Shown: positions 1 to 9,323, counted from the first letter of the stretch. The stretch: DNA of 64,000 bases from Caldilineaceae bacterium (GCA_020634815.1 JACKBA010000004.1:124001-188000), one strand, 5' to 3'. The notes: generated by a model from the sequence alone, not told the origin. Translations and numbers: made by a program.

Positions 1-3000
1 GCATCCTCGTTGAGGCTGGAGACGTAGAGAAAGCGGCCGTCCGGGCTGATGGCCAGCTCGATGGGCCCATCCAGCGCTACCGTGGGGCCGGCCACGTCGC
101 TCACGTGCGTCAGGTACTTGAGCGTACCGTTGGCCTGGCGACTGAAGGCGATCACCGTGTCGGCGTCGCGCGCGGCGACGTAGACGTTGGCGCCGTCCGG
201 GCTGACCAGCACGCCGAAGGGGCCGTTCAGGATCGGCAGCCCGTCGACCGTTGTCGTCATGCGCTGCGACACGCCGAGCGCCCCCGTGGTCGTATTGCGC
301 GTCAGCACGGTGAGCGAGTCGTCGTTGATGCCGGTGACGTAGAGATTCTGGTCGTCAGGGCTGATGTCGAGCGCCCGTGCGCCGCCCATGGTTCCAATGG
401 GGCAGAACTTGATGGGGTTGACGCCGCAAAGCTGCGTGGTGCTGCTCGTCAAGCTGTTGGCAAAGGTGAGCGCGCCGTTGGTATCGCGGTTCGCCGTGAC
501 GATGCCGTTGCCGCCAAAGCTGGTGTAGTAGACATTCTTGCCGTCCGCACTGTAGCGGATGCCGGTAATCGTGTTCATGCCAGGCGCGTTGAACTTGGTC
601 TGGAAATTCAGGAAACCGGACGCGGCGTTGGGGATCGAGTAGATGGCGATCTCGTTGTTGTCCCAGTGCCCGGCCAGAAGCTGGCTGCCATCCGGGCTGA
701 GCGCCATGCCCATGATGCGCTGTTGCGGCAGCTCCTGCGATGTGGCTGAAATGGCCAGCGGCTCCGGGCTAGGCGCGGGGACGCCCTCGCACGAGATGCC
801 GTAGGAGAGCAGCGGGTTGAGCGGGTCGTTGGTGGCGATCTCCAGCGTGCCGGTGAAGATGCCCGGCGCGTTGGGCGCGCACGTCACGTCGATCGTCATC
901 GTCTGCCCCGCTGGCACCGTGACATCCTGGTGCGTGCCGGCCGCGCTCACCGCCGCGCCGATGTTCAGCACGAACTTGATCGTGTCGCCCAGCACATCCT
1001 TGAGGTTGACCGTGGCCGCCATGGGGTTGGCGCCCTGGTTGCCGACGCTGATCTTCGCCGTCGTCTGGCCGCCGGGCGGCGCCTGCCCCGCACTGATGGG
1101 GCCGGGCGGTTGGTTGCGCCACGCCAGCGGGCTGTCCGGGTCGCCCTTCATCGCGCACGAGATCGGGTAGTTGAACTTGGGCGTCTCCGGCAGGTCGGTC
1201 AGGATCGTGATCATGCCGTCGTGCCAGCCCATGCTCGTCGGCGCGCAGCGGAAGGTGAGCGTCGTCGACTGGTTGCGCCCCAGTCCACCGCTCGTCGGGC
1301 CGTCGACCAGGCTGAAGACCCCGCCCGCGCTGTTCTCGATGAGCATCTGCCAGGCGATGCTGCCGCCGCCCTTGTTCTCGATGCGCAGCGTCTGGTCGCT
1401 CGTCCAGCTCTTGCCGAAGATCGTCAGCGGGAAGAAGAAGCCCGCGCCGGCCGGTTTGTCCGAGTTCCACTGCGGCGGCAGCGTGCCCACCTCCAGCGCG
1501 CCCGCGTCGCACTCGGGACCGACGGGCCGGTCGCCGCCGATCTGATCCTTGGCGACCAGGAAGAGCGGCTGGATCGCCGGGTCGGTGCAGTAGCCTGCCT
1601 CGCCCAGATCGAGCGCCGGGCTGGTGCCGCCCACCTTGACCGAGAGGAATTCGGCTTCGGGCAGGTTGGGGCCGCCGTTGTTGGCCAGCGACTCCAACTG
1701 GATCGCGCCCGTGTTCTGCACGATGACGTCGGTAAGGGTCTTGTCGACATTGGGATCGCCCGACACCCGCTGGCAGACCTTCTTGAAGATGTTGCCGCCG
1801 TAGGAAGAGAACGAGCCAGAGCACGCCGAATCGACGATCGAGTTCGCCAGGTAGAAGGTGCCGCTCTGGATGTTGCCGACGTTGGTCGATTCCTGGTTGT
1901 TGTCCTTGGCGCGCACCACCGTCGAGTGCCAGACGTTGACCGTGCCGCCGTTGTTGATCGCCGGCGCGCCGTTGAGCAGGAAGTTGTGGCCGTTCTCGAT
2001 GCCGCCGCCGCTCGTCGCCAGATTGTCCGCCACCGTGCTGTTGACGACGTACAGGGTGCCGCCCGTGCGGTTCATGATTGCGCCGCCCACCGACGCCTCG
2101 TTCTCGTGGATCGAGGTGCGCCGCATGATCAGCGTGCTGTCGTTGAGCACGGCGCCGCCGAGCGTCAACGGCACGGCCGACCCGTCGGGCCGCGCCTTGT
2201 TGTCGCTGATGGCCACGTCGAGCAGGCGCAGGTCGCCCTGGTTGTAGATGGCGCCACCGCCCTTGGATCGCTGCGTGTAATTCTTGAAGAATTGCACGCG
2301 CTCCAGCTCCATGTAGCCCTTGTTGTAGAGCGCGCCGCCGCCGCTCTGGTCGTCGCCGAACTGGTAATTGCCCGGCCAGCCCGCGGGCACGTCGGTCTGG
2401 TAGACAAAGTTCTCGCTGAACTTGCTGTCGCGCAGGATGGGGTGGGTGACCTCGCTGCCGCCAAAGCCGGCATAGGCGCCGCCGTTCACCTCGGCGTGAT
2501 TCTTGAAGAAGTCGCAGCGGTCAAGCAGCACCTGCACGCCGCCGCTGGAGATGGCGCCGCCGGCGTTGCGCGCCCGGTTCTCGTTGAACTTGCTCTTGAC
2601 GCAGTAGAACGCGCCCGTATCGACCGCCACCGCGCCGCCGTCGCCGTTGCCCACCGTGTTGTCGGCCACGTTGCGATAGAACTCCACCTCGGTCACGCGC
2701 GCCGCGCCGCCGCCCTTGACCCAGATCGCGCCGCCAAAGGGCCGCCAGCCATTCTGCAGCTTGAGCTTGCTCAGGATCAGCTCGCCGCCGCCGACGATGA
2801 AGATGCCCTCGGCGCGGTTGCCCTTGCCGTTGCCGTCGATGGTCACCGCGCCCTTGCCGTCGATGACGATCTTCTTGGTGATGTTGGGCAACTGTTCGTT
2901 GCGCGTCAGCAGGTAGGTGCCGCCCGGCAGCACGATGTCGTACTCCGTGAAGTTGCCGATCGACGCCGCCCCGCACCCCTGGTTGCCCTGCGGGTTGCCG

Positions 3001-3281
3001 GAGACCGTCGCCTGCAGCGCCTCACGCAGCGAGCACTTGGACTTCGCCTGCGTATTCGTGTCCGTGCTCCACTCATCGACCAGCGTGTTGACGGTGATGG
3101 TGAACCCTGCGCTGTGTTGCTCGGCGGGCATCACCGCCGCCGGCGCCGCGATCGCGCCATCGCCAGGGTCGCCGTCCGGCAGGCCGTCCTGGGCGAGAAG
3201 AGGTGTGTTGATTGTGGACATCAACAATGATAGCACGCAGGCAAGCAGCAGCAAGCGCCGCCAGACAATTCGCGATTGCAT
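1..3281 (-). CDS. Secreted CSLREA / beta-helix / beta-propeller protein (3' end beyond window)
   Basis: The minus frame stays open from 3281 to the window edge, about 1,093 residues with no stop. The ATG at 3281 has GAAAGGA five bases upstream; an in-frame ATG at 3287 leaves no room for that site. Order of parts: signal peptide (residues 1-30), CSLREA motif (81-86) typical of the N-terminus of surface beta-helix proteins, a long right-handed beta-helix stretch (about 115-530) rich in GGA(I/V) and NN/NS turns, a choice-of-anchor-Q-like block (about 545-595, SPALDLG ... GALEV), an Ig-like choice-of-anchor-D-like segment (about 620-830), and from about 845 propeller blades (LSPDG, ISPDD, VSPDG, ISPDG) like the lactonase/YVTN family. 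Likely exported and cell-surface or extracellular. The ligand is unknown. The C-terminus is not seen, so an anchor or an LYLP-type tag cannot be checked. Confidence 0.85.
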   Translation of the reverse strand, partial: MQSRIVWRRLLLLACVLSLLMSTINTPLLAQDGLPDGDPGDGAIAAPAAVMPAEQHSAGFTITVNTLVDEWSTDTNTQAKSKCSLREALQATVSGNPQGNQGCGAASIGNFTEYDIVLPGGTYLLTRNEQLPNITKKIVIDGKGAVTIDGNGKGNRAEGIFIVGGGELILSKLKLQNGWRPFGGAIWVKGGGAARVTEVEFYRNVADNTVGNGDGGAVAVDTGAFYCVKSKFNENRARNAGGAISSGGVQVLLDRCDFFKNHAEVNGGAYAGFGGSEVTHPILRDSKFSENFVYQTDVPAGWPGNYQFGDDQSGGGALYNKGYMELERVQFFKNYTQRSKGGGAIYNQGDLRLLDVAISDNKARPDGSAVPLTLGGAVLNDSTLIMRRTSIHENEASVGGAIMNRTGGTLYVVNSTVADNLATSGGGIENGHNFLLNGAPAINNGGTVNVWHSTVVRAKDNNQESTNVGNIQSGTFYLANSIVDSACSGSFSSYGGNIFKKVCQRVSGDPNVDKTLTDVIVQNTGAIQLESLANNGGPNLPEAEFLSVKVGGTSPALDLGEAGYCTDPAIQPLFLVAKDQIGGDRPVGPECDAGALEVGTLPPQWNSDKPAGAGFFFPLTIFGKSWTSDQTLRIENKGGGSIAWQMLIENSAGGVFSLVDGPTSGGLGRNQSTTLTFRCAPTSMGWHDGMITILTDLPETPKFNYPISCAMKGDPDSPLAWRNQPPGPISAGQAPPGGQTTAKISVGNQGANPMAATVNLKDVLGDTIKFVLNIGAAVSAAGTHQDVTVPAGQTMTIDVTCAPNAPGIFTGTLEIATNDPLNPLLSYGISCEGVPAPSPEPLAISATSQELPQQRIMGMALSPDGSQLLAGHWDNNEIAIYSIPNAASGFLNFQTKFNAPGMNTITGIRYSADGKNVYYTSFGGNGIVTANRDTNGALTFANSLTSSTTQLCGVNPIKFCPIGTMGGARALDISPDDQNLYVTGINDDSLTVLTRNTTTGALGVSQRMTTTVDGLPILNGPFGVLVSPDGANVYVAARDADTVIAFSRQANGTLKYLTHVSDVAGPTVALDGPIELAISPDGRFLYVSSLNED

Positions 3282-3355
3282 AGACATCCTTTCGGCCGTG
3301 GACCGAACTCAGTTGTCGTGGGAACATTCCGCCGCAAGATTGCGGCAGACGGAGA

Positions 3356-3383
3356 ATTGTATTCCGAATTTTGTGGAACGCAA
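3356..3383 (-). promoter_or_regulatory. Probable sigma-70 promoter for the CSLREA protein
   Basis: On the minus strand TTGCGT (3383-3378) lies 16 bases before TACAAT (3361-3356). This would start RNA near 3349 and give a leader of roughly 70 bases ahead of the ATG at 3281. The -35 box matches consensus only partly. The rest of 3282-3519 shows nothing else recognisable. Confidence 0.4.
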
Positions 3384-3519
3384 GTGCGAACAGCGCCGCG
3401 GATGTACGACACCTCTGGGGCAAATAACGTCCCCGGCACAGTGCAGCGGCCGATGCTACAACCAAAGTGCTTGGGCACATTGCCAGGGACGCACTGCACA
3501 CCCCGGCGCCGCGCCGCCG

Positions 3520-3930
3520 CTATCCCTCGAAGCGGATCTCCTGCGCGCCATGCCACAACACACGCTCGCCGATGGCACGTAGGTGTTCGCGCCCCTCGAC
3601 GACGGTGAGGAAATGGTTGCCGGCGAGTTGGCCCAGCTTGCTGGCGAAGTGCGTGGCGCCGTAGGGAAAGAGGATCTCCGTCTCGCTGTAGCCACCGGGG
3701 TAGAAGAGGATCTCGCCCGGTGCGGGATAGCTGGTGGCGTTCTCAAAGTCGACATCCAGGCGGAAATCGCCCAGCGGGATCCAGCACGCCTCGCCACTCC
3801 ACCGCGCGTGGATGATGCGCTGTGTGTAGGGCAGCAGCGCGCTGAATGCCGCAACCGTGCGCGGGGCAGCCGCTTCCTCGAACCGCGCCACCAATTCATA
3901 CCCCGCCACAACAACCCTCACCATCCGCAT
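3520..3930 (-). CDS. DUF3830 family protein (cyclophilin-like fold)
   Basis: A 136-residue protein that matches DUF3830 over its full length. Family-like stretches are APRTVAAF near residue 22, ARWSGEACWIPLGD near 42-55, the acidic run SYPAPGEILFYPGG near 67-80, and GNHF..VVEG near the C-terminus. Proteins of this family are predicted to adopt a cyclophilin-like barrel; no biochemical function is established. GGAGG sits five bases before the ATG at 3930, so the start is well supported. No signal peptide, so probably cytoplasmic. It stands alone: repeat DNA separates it from the molybdenum hydroxylase operon upstream, and 238 bases separate it from the gene downstream. Confidence 0.85.
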   Translation of the reverse strand: MRMVRVVVAGYELVARFEEAAAPRTVAAFSALLPYTQRIIHARWSGEACWIPLGDFRLDVDFENATSYPAPGEILFYPGGYSETEILFPYGATHFASKLGQLAGNHFLTVVEGREHLRAIGERVLWHGAQEIRFEG

Positions 3931-3944
3931 GGAACCCTCCAGAT

Positions 3945-4035
3945 AGCACGCTGATGACGCGGATTGGGCGGATTTGCACGGATCCTTTCTTGATCCGCGT
4001 TTATCCGCTCAATCCGCGTCATCCGCGTGCCAGTC
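3945..4035. repeat. Inverted repeat of the ATCCGCGTCATCCGCG family (copy 1)
   Basis: GATGACGCGGATTGGGCGGAT on the left (from about 3951) is followed by GATCC..GGATC-type sequence and then ATCCGCTCAATCCGCGTCAT on the right (to about 4022). The arms pair almost fully and could form a long hairpin between the end of the molybdenum hydroxylase gene (4038) and the start of the DUF3830 gene (3930). Two close relatives lie at 59113-59360. Confidence 0.8.
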
Positions 4036-4037
4036 TT

Positions 4038-6317
4038 CTATCCAATCGCTGCCTTGACGCGGGCTTCGTTCATCGGCAGTTGGTAGAGGCGCCTGCCCGT
4101 CAGCGCGTAGACCGCATTGGCGATCGCCGGCGCCACGGGGCCGATGGGCGGCTCGCCCACACCACGCGGCCGGCCGTCGCCCGCCTCCAGCAGCACGACC
4201 TCTACGGCCGGCGCCTCCTTCATCGTCAGTAACGGGTACTTGTCGAAGTTCGCCGGCACGACCTGCCCATCCTGCACCGTCATCTCCTCCAGCAGCGCCG
4301 AGCCAACGCCCCACATGACGTTGCCCTCGACCTGCGCCGTGGCGCCGTCGGGATTGACGGTCAGACCGCAGTCCATGGCCGCCGACACCTTGTGCACGCG
4401 AATCTTGCCCGTCGTCTGGTCGATCGATACCTCGGCCACCATGGCGACCGCCGTGCCCACGTCGATCGTGCCGGCGATGCCGCGCGCACGACCTTCCGGC
4501 GCCGGCGTTCCCCAGCCGCCCAGGTCGGCCGCCGCTTGCAAGACCTTCTTGAGCCGGCCCGAATCGCCGTCGTCGCTCAGGTTGCGCAGCCGGAAGGCCA
4601 GCGGATCGACGCCGGCCGCAACGGCCAGTTCGTCCATAAAACTCTCCACGGCGAAGGTGTTGGGCAGCAGCCCCAGCCCGCGCCACCAGCCCGTGCGCAG
4701 CGGCAATTCGCAGCGCCATGCCACGGTGCGCTTGTTCGGCACGTCATAGCGAATCGTCGCCCCGCGGTAGGCGCCGAAATCAGCACCCATGACCGCGCTC
4801 ATAAAGGGCGGCAGGAAGTCGAAGGCCACGTCGCCGCTGGCCTGGCGGTGCTCGATGGCGAGCAGGTTGCCCTCGCCGTCGACACGGCCGTATAGCTTGT
4901 GGTGCGTCATGGGGCGGAAGTAGCCATGGCGCATATCGTCGGTGCGCGACCAGCCCACGTGCACGGGCGCGCCCGCGGCCTTGGCCAGCCGCGCTGCCTC
5001 GATGGCCACTTCCCAGCCCGCCTTGCGCCCGTAGCCGCCGCCCAGGTAGGTGGGAATGATCTCCACGATCTTCTCGTCCACGCCGATGGCCTTGGCCACC
5101 TCGCTGCGCACGAAACCCTGCCCCTGCGTCGAGCACCAGACGCGCACGCGGTCGGGCTGCACGTCGGCCAGCGCGGCCTGCGCCTCCAGCGGCGTGTGGA
5201 TGGCAAAGGGCGTGCGATACTCAGTGGTGACGCTCGTCTCTTCCTGGAGCAGGCGCGCCGCATTGCCCACGTCCTGGATCGTTATGCCGTTGCCGTTGCC
5301 CACGGTGACGATGGCTTCCAGCTCCGCCTGCTGCCACAGACGGCCTTCGTCCCACTCGCTGCTCATCTGTGCCACGGCCGCATACGCTTCCGGCCGCGAG
5401 TCCGCCACCACACCCGCAAAATCATCCTCGACGACGACCTTGACGACGCCGGACATGCCTTCGGCGCTGCCCGGTCCCAGCGACTTCACCGTCGCGGAGA
5501 TCGTGGGTGGGCGCACGATCGCGCCGTACTTCATGCCCTCCAGCCGCGCATCCATGCCGTAGACCGCGCGACCGGTCACCTTGGCCGGAATGTCGACGCG
5601 CTTGAGCGGCTGGCCGATGACCTTGTACTCCTGCCAGTTCTTGACCGGCACCGCTTCCTTCGGCACCTCCCACTCGCTCTTGCTGGTGGCCACGGTGTAG
5701 AAGTCGACCTGCTGCGCCGGATTGTCCTTGGCGGCAAAGGCGCGCTCTATCACCACGACCTCCTCGGGCGGGATGCCGAGGATTGCTGCTGCCTCACCGG
5801 CCAGCATGGCGCGAAACGTCGCTGCGGCTGTCAGCAGCGGCTCGAAGACGCCGGTCACGGAACTGCTGCCGCTGGTCATGAGCGAGTCACCCATCTCGCG
5901 GCCGGTGGAAGCCTGCGCCACGTCGAGATCTTCCCAGGCCACACCCAACTCTTCGGCCGCGACCTGTGCCAGCGACGTGTGGATGCCCTGGCCCATCTCG
6001 ACCTTCATCAAGTAGAGGCGCACGCGGCTGTCGGGCAGCACCTCGAACCACGCCGCCGGATCTTCGGGGAAATTGCCGGGCGGCCCTTCGGCGCCTTCGA
6101 AGACGCCCGCCAGGCGCAGCCGCACCCACGGCACGCCGTAGACGTAACCCAGCGCCAGCCCGCCGCCGACCACGCCCAGCCCGATGAGAAAGCCGCGGCG
6201 TGAGGGGCGCCAGCGACGCTTCTTCGCCGGCGTTTCTTGTTGCGTCAATTCCGGCTCTGGCGTCACACCGTCCGCCGGTTCGAGATTGGGCGATTGCGAG
6301 ATTGGGGTGTCGCTCAT
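4038..6317 (-). CDS. Molybdopterin-binding large subunit, IorB-type xanthine dehydrogenase family
   Basis: A 759-residue protein, the expected size for isoquinoline 1-oxidoreductase beta-type subunits. These hydroxylate N-heterocycles or oxidise aldehydes using a molybdenum cofactor. A twin-arginine signal (SRRGFLIG, Arg40-Arg41, then a hydrophobic run to about 60) indicates export of the folded enzyme by the Tat system. The body shows family signatures such as KVEMGQGIHTSLAQ near 123-136 and GVGEPPIGP near the C-terminus, with Glu722 the expected active-site base. Its ATG overlaps the stop of the 2Fe-2S subunit gene (ATGA), with GGAGGTG just upstream, so the two are co-translated. The usual FAD-bearing middle subunit is absent, as in Ior-type enzymes. 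The electron acceptor (often a cytochrome c) is not encoded nearby. Substrate unknown. Confidence 0.9.
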   Translation of the reverse strand: MSDTPISQSPNLEPADGVTPEPELTQQETPAKKRRWRPSRRGFLIGLGVVGGGLALGYVYGVPWVRLRLAGVFEGAEGPPGNFPEDPAAWFEVLPDSRVRLYLMKVEMGQGIHTSLAQVAAEELGVAWEDLDVAQASTGREMGDSLMTSGSSSVTGVFEPLLTAAATFRAMLAGEAAAILGIPPEEVVVIERAFAAKDNPAQQVDFYTVATSKSEWEVPKEAVPVKNWQEYKVIGQPLKRVDIPAKVTGRAVYGMDARLEGMKYGAIVRPPTISATVKSLGPGSAEGMSGVVKVVVEDDFAGVVADSRPEAYAAVAQMSSEWDEGRLWQQAELEAIVTVGNGNGITIQDVGNAARLLQEETSVTTEYRTPFAIHTPLEAQAALADVQPDRVRVWCSTQGQGFVRSEVAKAIGVDEKIVEIIPTYLGGGYGRKAGWEVAIEAARLAKAAGAPVHVGWSRTDDMRHGYFRPMTHHKLYGRVDGEGNLLAIEHRQASGDVAFDFLPPFMSAVMGADFGAYRGATIRYDVPNKRTVAWRCELPLRTGWWRGLGLLPNTFAVESFMDELAVAAGVDPLAFRLRNLSDDGDSGRLKKVLQAAADLGGWGTPAPEGRARGIAGTIDVGTAVAMVAEVSIDQTTGKIRVHKVSAAMDCGLTVNPDGATAQVEGNVMWGVGSALLEEMTVQDGQVVPANFDKYPLLTMKEAPAVEVVLLEAGDGRPRGVGEPPIGPVAPAIANAVYALTGRRLYQLPMNEARVKAAIG

Positions 6318-6814
6318 GCGCTCACCTCCTGCATCGTAGCCACGCCGTTCATCGTGCCCGCCGCGGCCACGACCGCCTGCTTGATGCGGTGATAGCAGCC
6401 GCAGCGGCAGTAATTCTCGCCCATGGCCTCGATGACGTCGTCCTCGCTCGGCGCCGGGTTCTGCTGGAGGAAGGCCGCCGCCGTCATGATCTGGCCGCTC
6501 ATGCACCAGCCGCATTGCGGCACCTGCGCGTCGATGAAGGCCTGCTGCACCGGATGCAGCGTAAGCGTGCCGTCGGCGTTCTCGGTGGCCAGGCCTTCGA
6601 TGGTGGTGATCTCCTTGCCTTCCACCAGCGTCAGCGGCGTGATGCACGAGCGCGTCGCCACGCCGTCGACCAGCACCGTGCAGGAGCCGCAGATGCCGGC
6701 CGCGCAGCCGATCTTGGTGCCGGTCATGCCCAGCTCGTCGCGCAGCACATACACCAGCAGCGCGCCCGGTCCGCCGTCGATCTCTTTTTCCGTTCCGTTG
6801 ATCCGTAGATTCAT
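6314..6814 (-). CDS. 2Fe-2S small subunit of molybdenum hydroxylase (IorA-type)
   Basis: A 166-residue protein with the two iron-sulfur clusters of this family. Plant-ferredoxin-type ligands are Cys37, Cys42, Cys45 and Cys57 (IGC....CGSC). The C-terminal helical cluster uses Cys101, Cys104, Cys136 and Cys138 (QCGWC ... YCRCG). It passes electrons from the molybdenum site of its partner to an outside acceptor and is probably carried out of the cytoplasm by the partner's Tat signal, since it has none. The start at 6814 is chosen because homologues begin with a short M-x-L-x-I-N-G strand; a longer form from 6853 is open but would add 13 unconserved residues. Overlaps the large-subunit gene by four bases. 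Confidence 0.92.
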   Translation of the reverse strand: MNLRINGTEKEIDGGPGALLVYVLRDELGMTGTKIGCAAGICGSCTVLVDGVATRSCITPLTLVEGKEITTIEGLATENADGTLTLHPVQQAFIDAQVPQCGWCMSGQIMTAAAFLQQNPAPSEDDVIEAMGENYCRCGCYHRIKQAVVAAAGTMNGVATMQEVSA

Positions 6815-6899
6815 ACCTCTATCCCTGTGACTTGGAGTGGATGGCTCTCCCACATGGCGAATTTGTGCCTCACCATGCCACAGGCGCGATCAAAACTCA

Positions 6900-7170
6900 G
6901 GTATGCGCTCTCCAATTGGTGAAGGGATGTGGGGATGTGGGGGTGACAGGATGACAGGATGAGGGGATGCGGGGATGTAGGGATGACAAGATGAGGGGAT
7001 GACGGGATGAGGGGATGACAAGATGAGGGGATGACAGGATGAGGGGATGGGATGACGAATTGACCATTGACCGTTGACAATTGACCATTCTCTTCATCTT
7101 GTCATCTTGTCATCTTGTCATCTTGTCATCTTGTCATCTTGTCATCCCTACATCCCTCACCTTTTCCCTA
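6900..7170. repeat. Low-complexity GATGACAAGATG / CATCTTGTCATC inverted array
   Basis: The 358-base gap between the hydroxylase operon (6814) and the next gene (7173) is filled by degenerate units. From about 6920 to 7048 the plus strand reads GATGACAGGATGAGGGGATG-like units. After a GACCATTGACCGTTGACAATTGACCATT centre it reads the complement, six times TCATCTTG, to about 7165. The halves can pair into one long cruciform. A relative lies at 56262-56365. No gene or credible promoter is seen in it. Confidence 0.8.
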
Positions 7171-7172
7171 CA

Positions 7173-8759
7173 TCACCCTCCCAACACCAGCGTCCCCCAC
7201 TCCGTCGGGTTGTCGTGCGTCGTGCGCGCTGGTGAGGCGGAGAGCACCGTCTGCTGCGCCGGCGTCTCGGCGTCGTTGTCGTTGAGGCTGAGGTTGAAGC
7301 CAAAGCGCGCGCCGGGCTGTGCCTCGGCGCTGCCCATGTCGAAGTAGAGCCACGGCACCAGCACTTCGATGTTGTACTGGCCGGGTGTCACCGTCACGGC
7401 GCCCGGCGGGTCGAAGCGGCTCTCCGCGGCCAGCGGCAGCCAGCGATAGCCGCGCACATACTGGAACGCGGAGTCCGGCGCCAGCCCGATCTGCGTGTCG
7501 TCGTCATTGGCGCGCGTGTCGGCGAAGTCGTCGGCCAGCCGCCGGTCGAACTGGATCTCGATGCCGTCGCCCTGCCACTGGTCGCTGCCGTCCGGCCCGG
7601 ATCGCAGCACGTCGTCCGTTATCTGCACGGCGACATACAGCCCATCCGCCGACCACATGAGCTGGAACGCGCCGGCCAGATCGTTGCCGCCCGCCCACTG
7701 ATCCTGCCCCTGCATGATGGTGTTGAGCGGGATCCAGGGGCCGGGCCAGTCGTTGAATTGGCCATCCAGCGCCGCAACCTGGCCGGGACGCGCCGTGAAG
7801 ACGCCGTTCTGCGCCGGCCGCGCCGAAGTGTCGACGACAGCGGTCGGTTGTGTGGTTGCCGTGGCCGTGGACGTGGCCGGCAGTTGCACCGGGACCCCCG
7901 GCGTGGTGACGGGCTGCACGGCCTGGCTAGCGCCGCGCCAGCGCCCCGTGTTGTCCAGCCCCATCAGCAGCGGCTGCCAGCCCGGCTCGAACGCCTGGTT
8001 GTAGAGGTTGTCGGGCGTGCATGACTCGACCAGTGCGCTGGCCAGCGCAAAGCCCTGCTCGAAGGGCTGCACCGCCGCGCAGAAGCCCTTCTCCGGCATC
8101 GTTGCCCAGCCCAGGCGCGTGAAGACGTCGTCGCGCACGCCCCACACATAGCCGAAACCCCGCTCTGGGCGATAGAGGCCGGCCGGCGGGTCGCCGCGCG
8201 AGGGCGGTTCCTGCCCGTTCCACGTCTCGTTGGAGGGAGCCCACGACCCGTCGTTGAAGAGAATGTACGAGAGGTTTGTATCGCTGCGCCACAGCATCGA
8301 CCCGCGCTCAAAGCCCTCGTAGGCCGCCCACACGACGGAGGCTGGTGCAATCGGGCAGCCCAGCGCGCCCGCATCGAAGACAGGCATGAACTGCGGCTCG
8401 AGCGGCACAGCGCAGACGCGCGTGGGCACGCCCGTTGGTGTGGGCGGCGTTGTGGCGGTCGGTACAGTTGTGGTCGCCGTGGGATTCGCCGGCGTGGCGG
8501 TGGCCGCGGCCGTGGCGGTAGCGTCGGCAGGCGCGGGCGTGGCTGTCACCTGCGATGTGGCTGCCACGATGGGCGCTTCCGTCGCCGAGCCAGGCCCCAG
8601 CCGGTTGGAGAGCGTCGCCCAGCCGATGCCGACAGAGAAGGCAAAGATGCCAAAGAGCACGATGCCGGCAATCCAGAACCACTTACGGCTGCCGGTCTGC
8701 TGCTGCGACGAACGCGGGTCCTGGTCGGGAATGATTTCAAAGTCTTCGGGATTTGCCAC
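7173..8759 (-). CDS. Membrane-anchored extracellular protein with CBM9-like C-terminal domain
   Basis: A 528-residue protein. It has a short cytoplasmic N-terminus, one membrane helix (about 26-49), a Thr/Ala/Pro-rich linker (about 60-112, repeated TAT and TPT units), a middle domain with aromatic-rich WRSDTNLSYILFNDGSW near 158-174, a second Thr-rich linker (about 290-312), and a C-terminal beta-sandwich (about 325-528). The last resembles family 9 carbohydrate-binding modules (LDGQFNDWPGPW, LYVAVQITDD, GDGIEIQFD). The start is GTG at 8759, seven bases after the stop of the previous gene, which suggests translational coupling. The middle domain is not recognised. Possibly a wall- or polysaccharide-binding surface protein. 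Confidence 0.75.
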   Translation of the reverse strand: MANPEDFEIIPDQDPRSSQQQTGSRKWFWIAGIVLFGIFAFSVGIGWATLSNRLGPGSATEAPIVAATSQVTATPAPADATATAAATATPANPTATTTVPTATTPPTPTGVPTRVCAVPLEPQFMPVFDAGALGCPIAPASVVWAAYEGFERGSMLWRSDTNLSYILFNDGSWAPSNETWNGQEPPSRGDPPAGLYRPERGFGYVWGVRDDVFTRLGWATMPEKGFCAAVQPFEQGFALASALVESCTPDNLYNQAFEPGWQPLLMGLDNTGRWRGASQAVQPVTTPGVPVQLPATSTATATTQPTAVVDTSARPAQNGVFTARPGQVAALDGQFNDWPGPWIPLNTIMQGQDQWAGGNDLAGAFQLMWSADGLYVAVQITDDVLRSGPDGSDQWQGDGIEIQFDRRLADDFADTRANDDDTQIGLAPDSAFQYVRGYRWLPLAAESRFDPPGAVTVTPGQYNIEVLVPWLYFDMGSAEAQPGARFGFNLSLNDNDAETPAQQTVLSASPARTTHDNPTEWGTLVLGG

Positions 8760-8765
8760 GGTCCT

Positions 8766-9302
8766 TTACCTTCCGATGGATGAGAGCATATCTTGTAGCA
8801 ACGTCCATAGCGCCGGCCCCTGTTCCACGAGATAGACGGCCAGCAGCGCCAGCGCCAGGATCAGCACGAAGCCCAACGCCGAGCGCAGTCCGCGCCGGCG
8901 CGGCTTCGGACGAGCGGGCCGGTCGACGGGCGGCGCCGGCTCACCGGGCGCATACAGGCGCACCACGCGCCGGTCGTCGATGCGCACGACGCGCACATCA
9001 ACCTTGCACCCGATCCAATCCGAAGTGAAAGGGCTTCCACTCGTGCGCACGAGCGTAGTCACATCTTCCGCCTCCAGCGCCAGCGGCTTGGCGAGCCCTT
9101 CCAGGTGAGCCAGCGGCGTCAGCGCCTCGACCCCCTGCGTGGTGATGGCGTGGATTTTGCCCGTGTACAGCCCCTCCGGCAGATCATCCGGTTGCAGGCG
9201 GTAGGCCGTGGCGATGACGTCGCCGCGCGGCCGGCGTGCATCGGCGCGTGGCTGCGCTGCCTCCGCGGCGATACGCTCTGCCTGCGTGCTCTTGGTCGAC
9301 AT
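8766..9302 (-). CDS. Tail-anchored membrane protein of unknown function
   Basis: A 178-residue protein not recognised as a known family. Residues 1-135 look soluble and basic/hydrophilic, with a small beta-rich section near 40-115. An arginine-rich patch (PKPRRRGLR, near 131-139) precedes a single hydrophobic helix (about 142-161) close to the C-terminus. By the positive-inside rule the N-terminal domain stays in the cytoplasm. It lies between a TlpA-like lipoprotein gene (21 bases upstream) and a membrane-anchored surface protein gene (6 bases downstream), all on minus, so it probably belongs to an envelope operon. No clear ribosome site precedes the ATG at 9302. Confidence 0.65.
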   Translation of the reverse strand: MSTKSTQAERIAAEAAQPRADARRPRGDVIATAYRLQPDDLPEGLYTGKIHAITTQGVEALTPLAHLEGLAKPLALEAEDVTTLVRTSGSPFTSDWIGCKVDVRVVRIDDRRVVRLYAPGEPAPPVDRPARPKPRRRGLRSALGFVLILALALLAVYLVEQGPALWTLLQDMLSSIGR

Positions 9303-9323
9303 GGGACAGGGAGCGACGCGTCG

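Noticed and set aside
930..3230. Long plus-strand open frame of 766 codons opposite the CSLREA gene
   Set aside because: Arg/Ala/Val/Asp-rich translation without family motifs; a mirror of the real minus gene caused by high GC. The minus frame has a ribosome site, signal peptide and motifs.
4899..6203. Plus-strand open frame of 434 codons opposite the molybdenum hydroxylase
   Set aside because: His/Arg/Ala-rich antisense shadow; the minus gene carries clear enzyme motifs.
7090..7165. CRISPR-like TCATCTTG repeats
   Set aside because: Eleven-base-scale tandem units without spacers.
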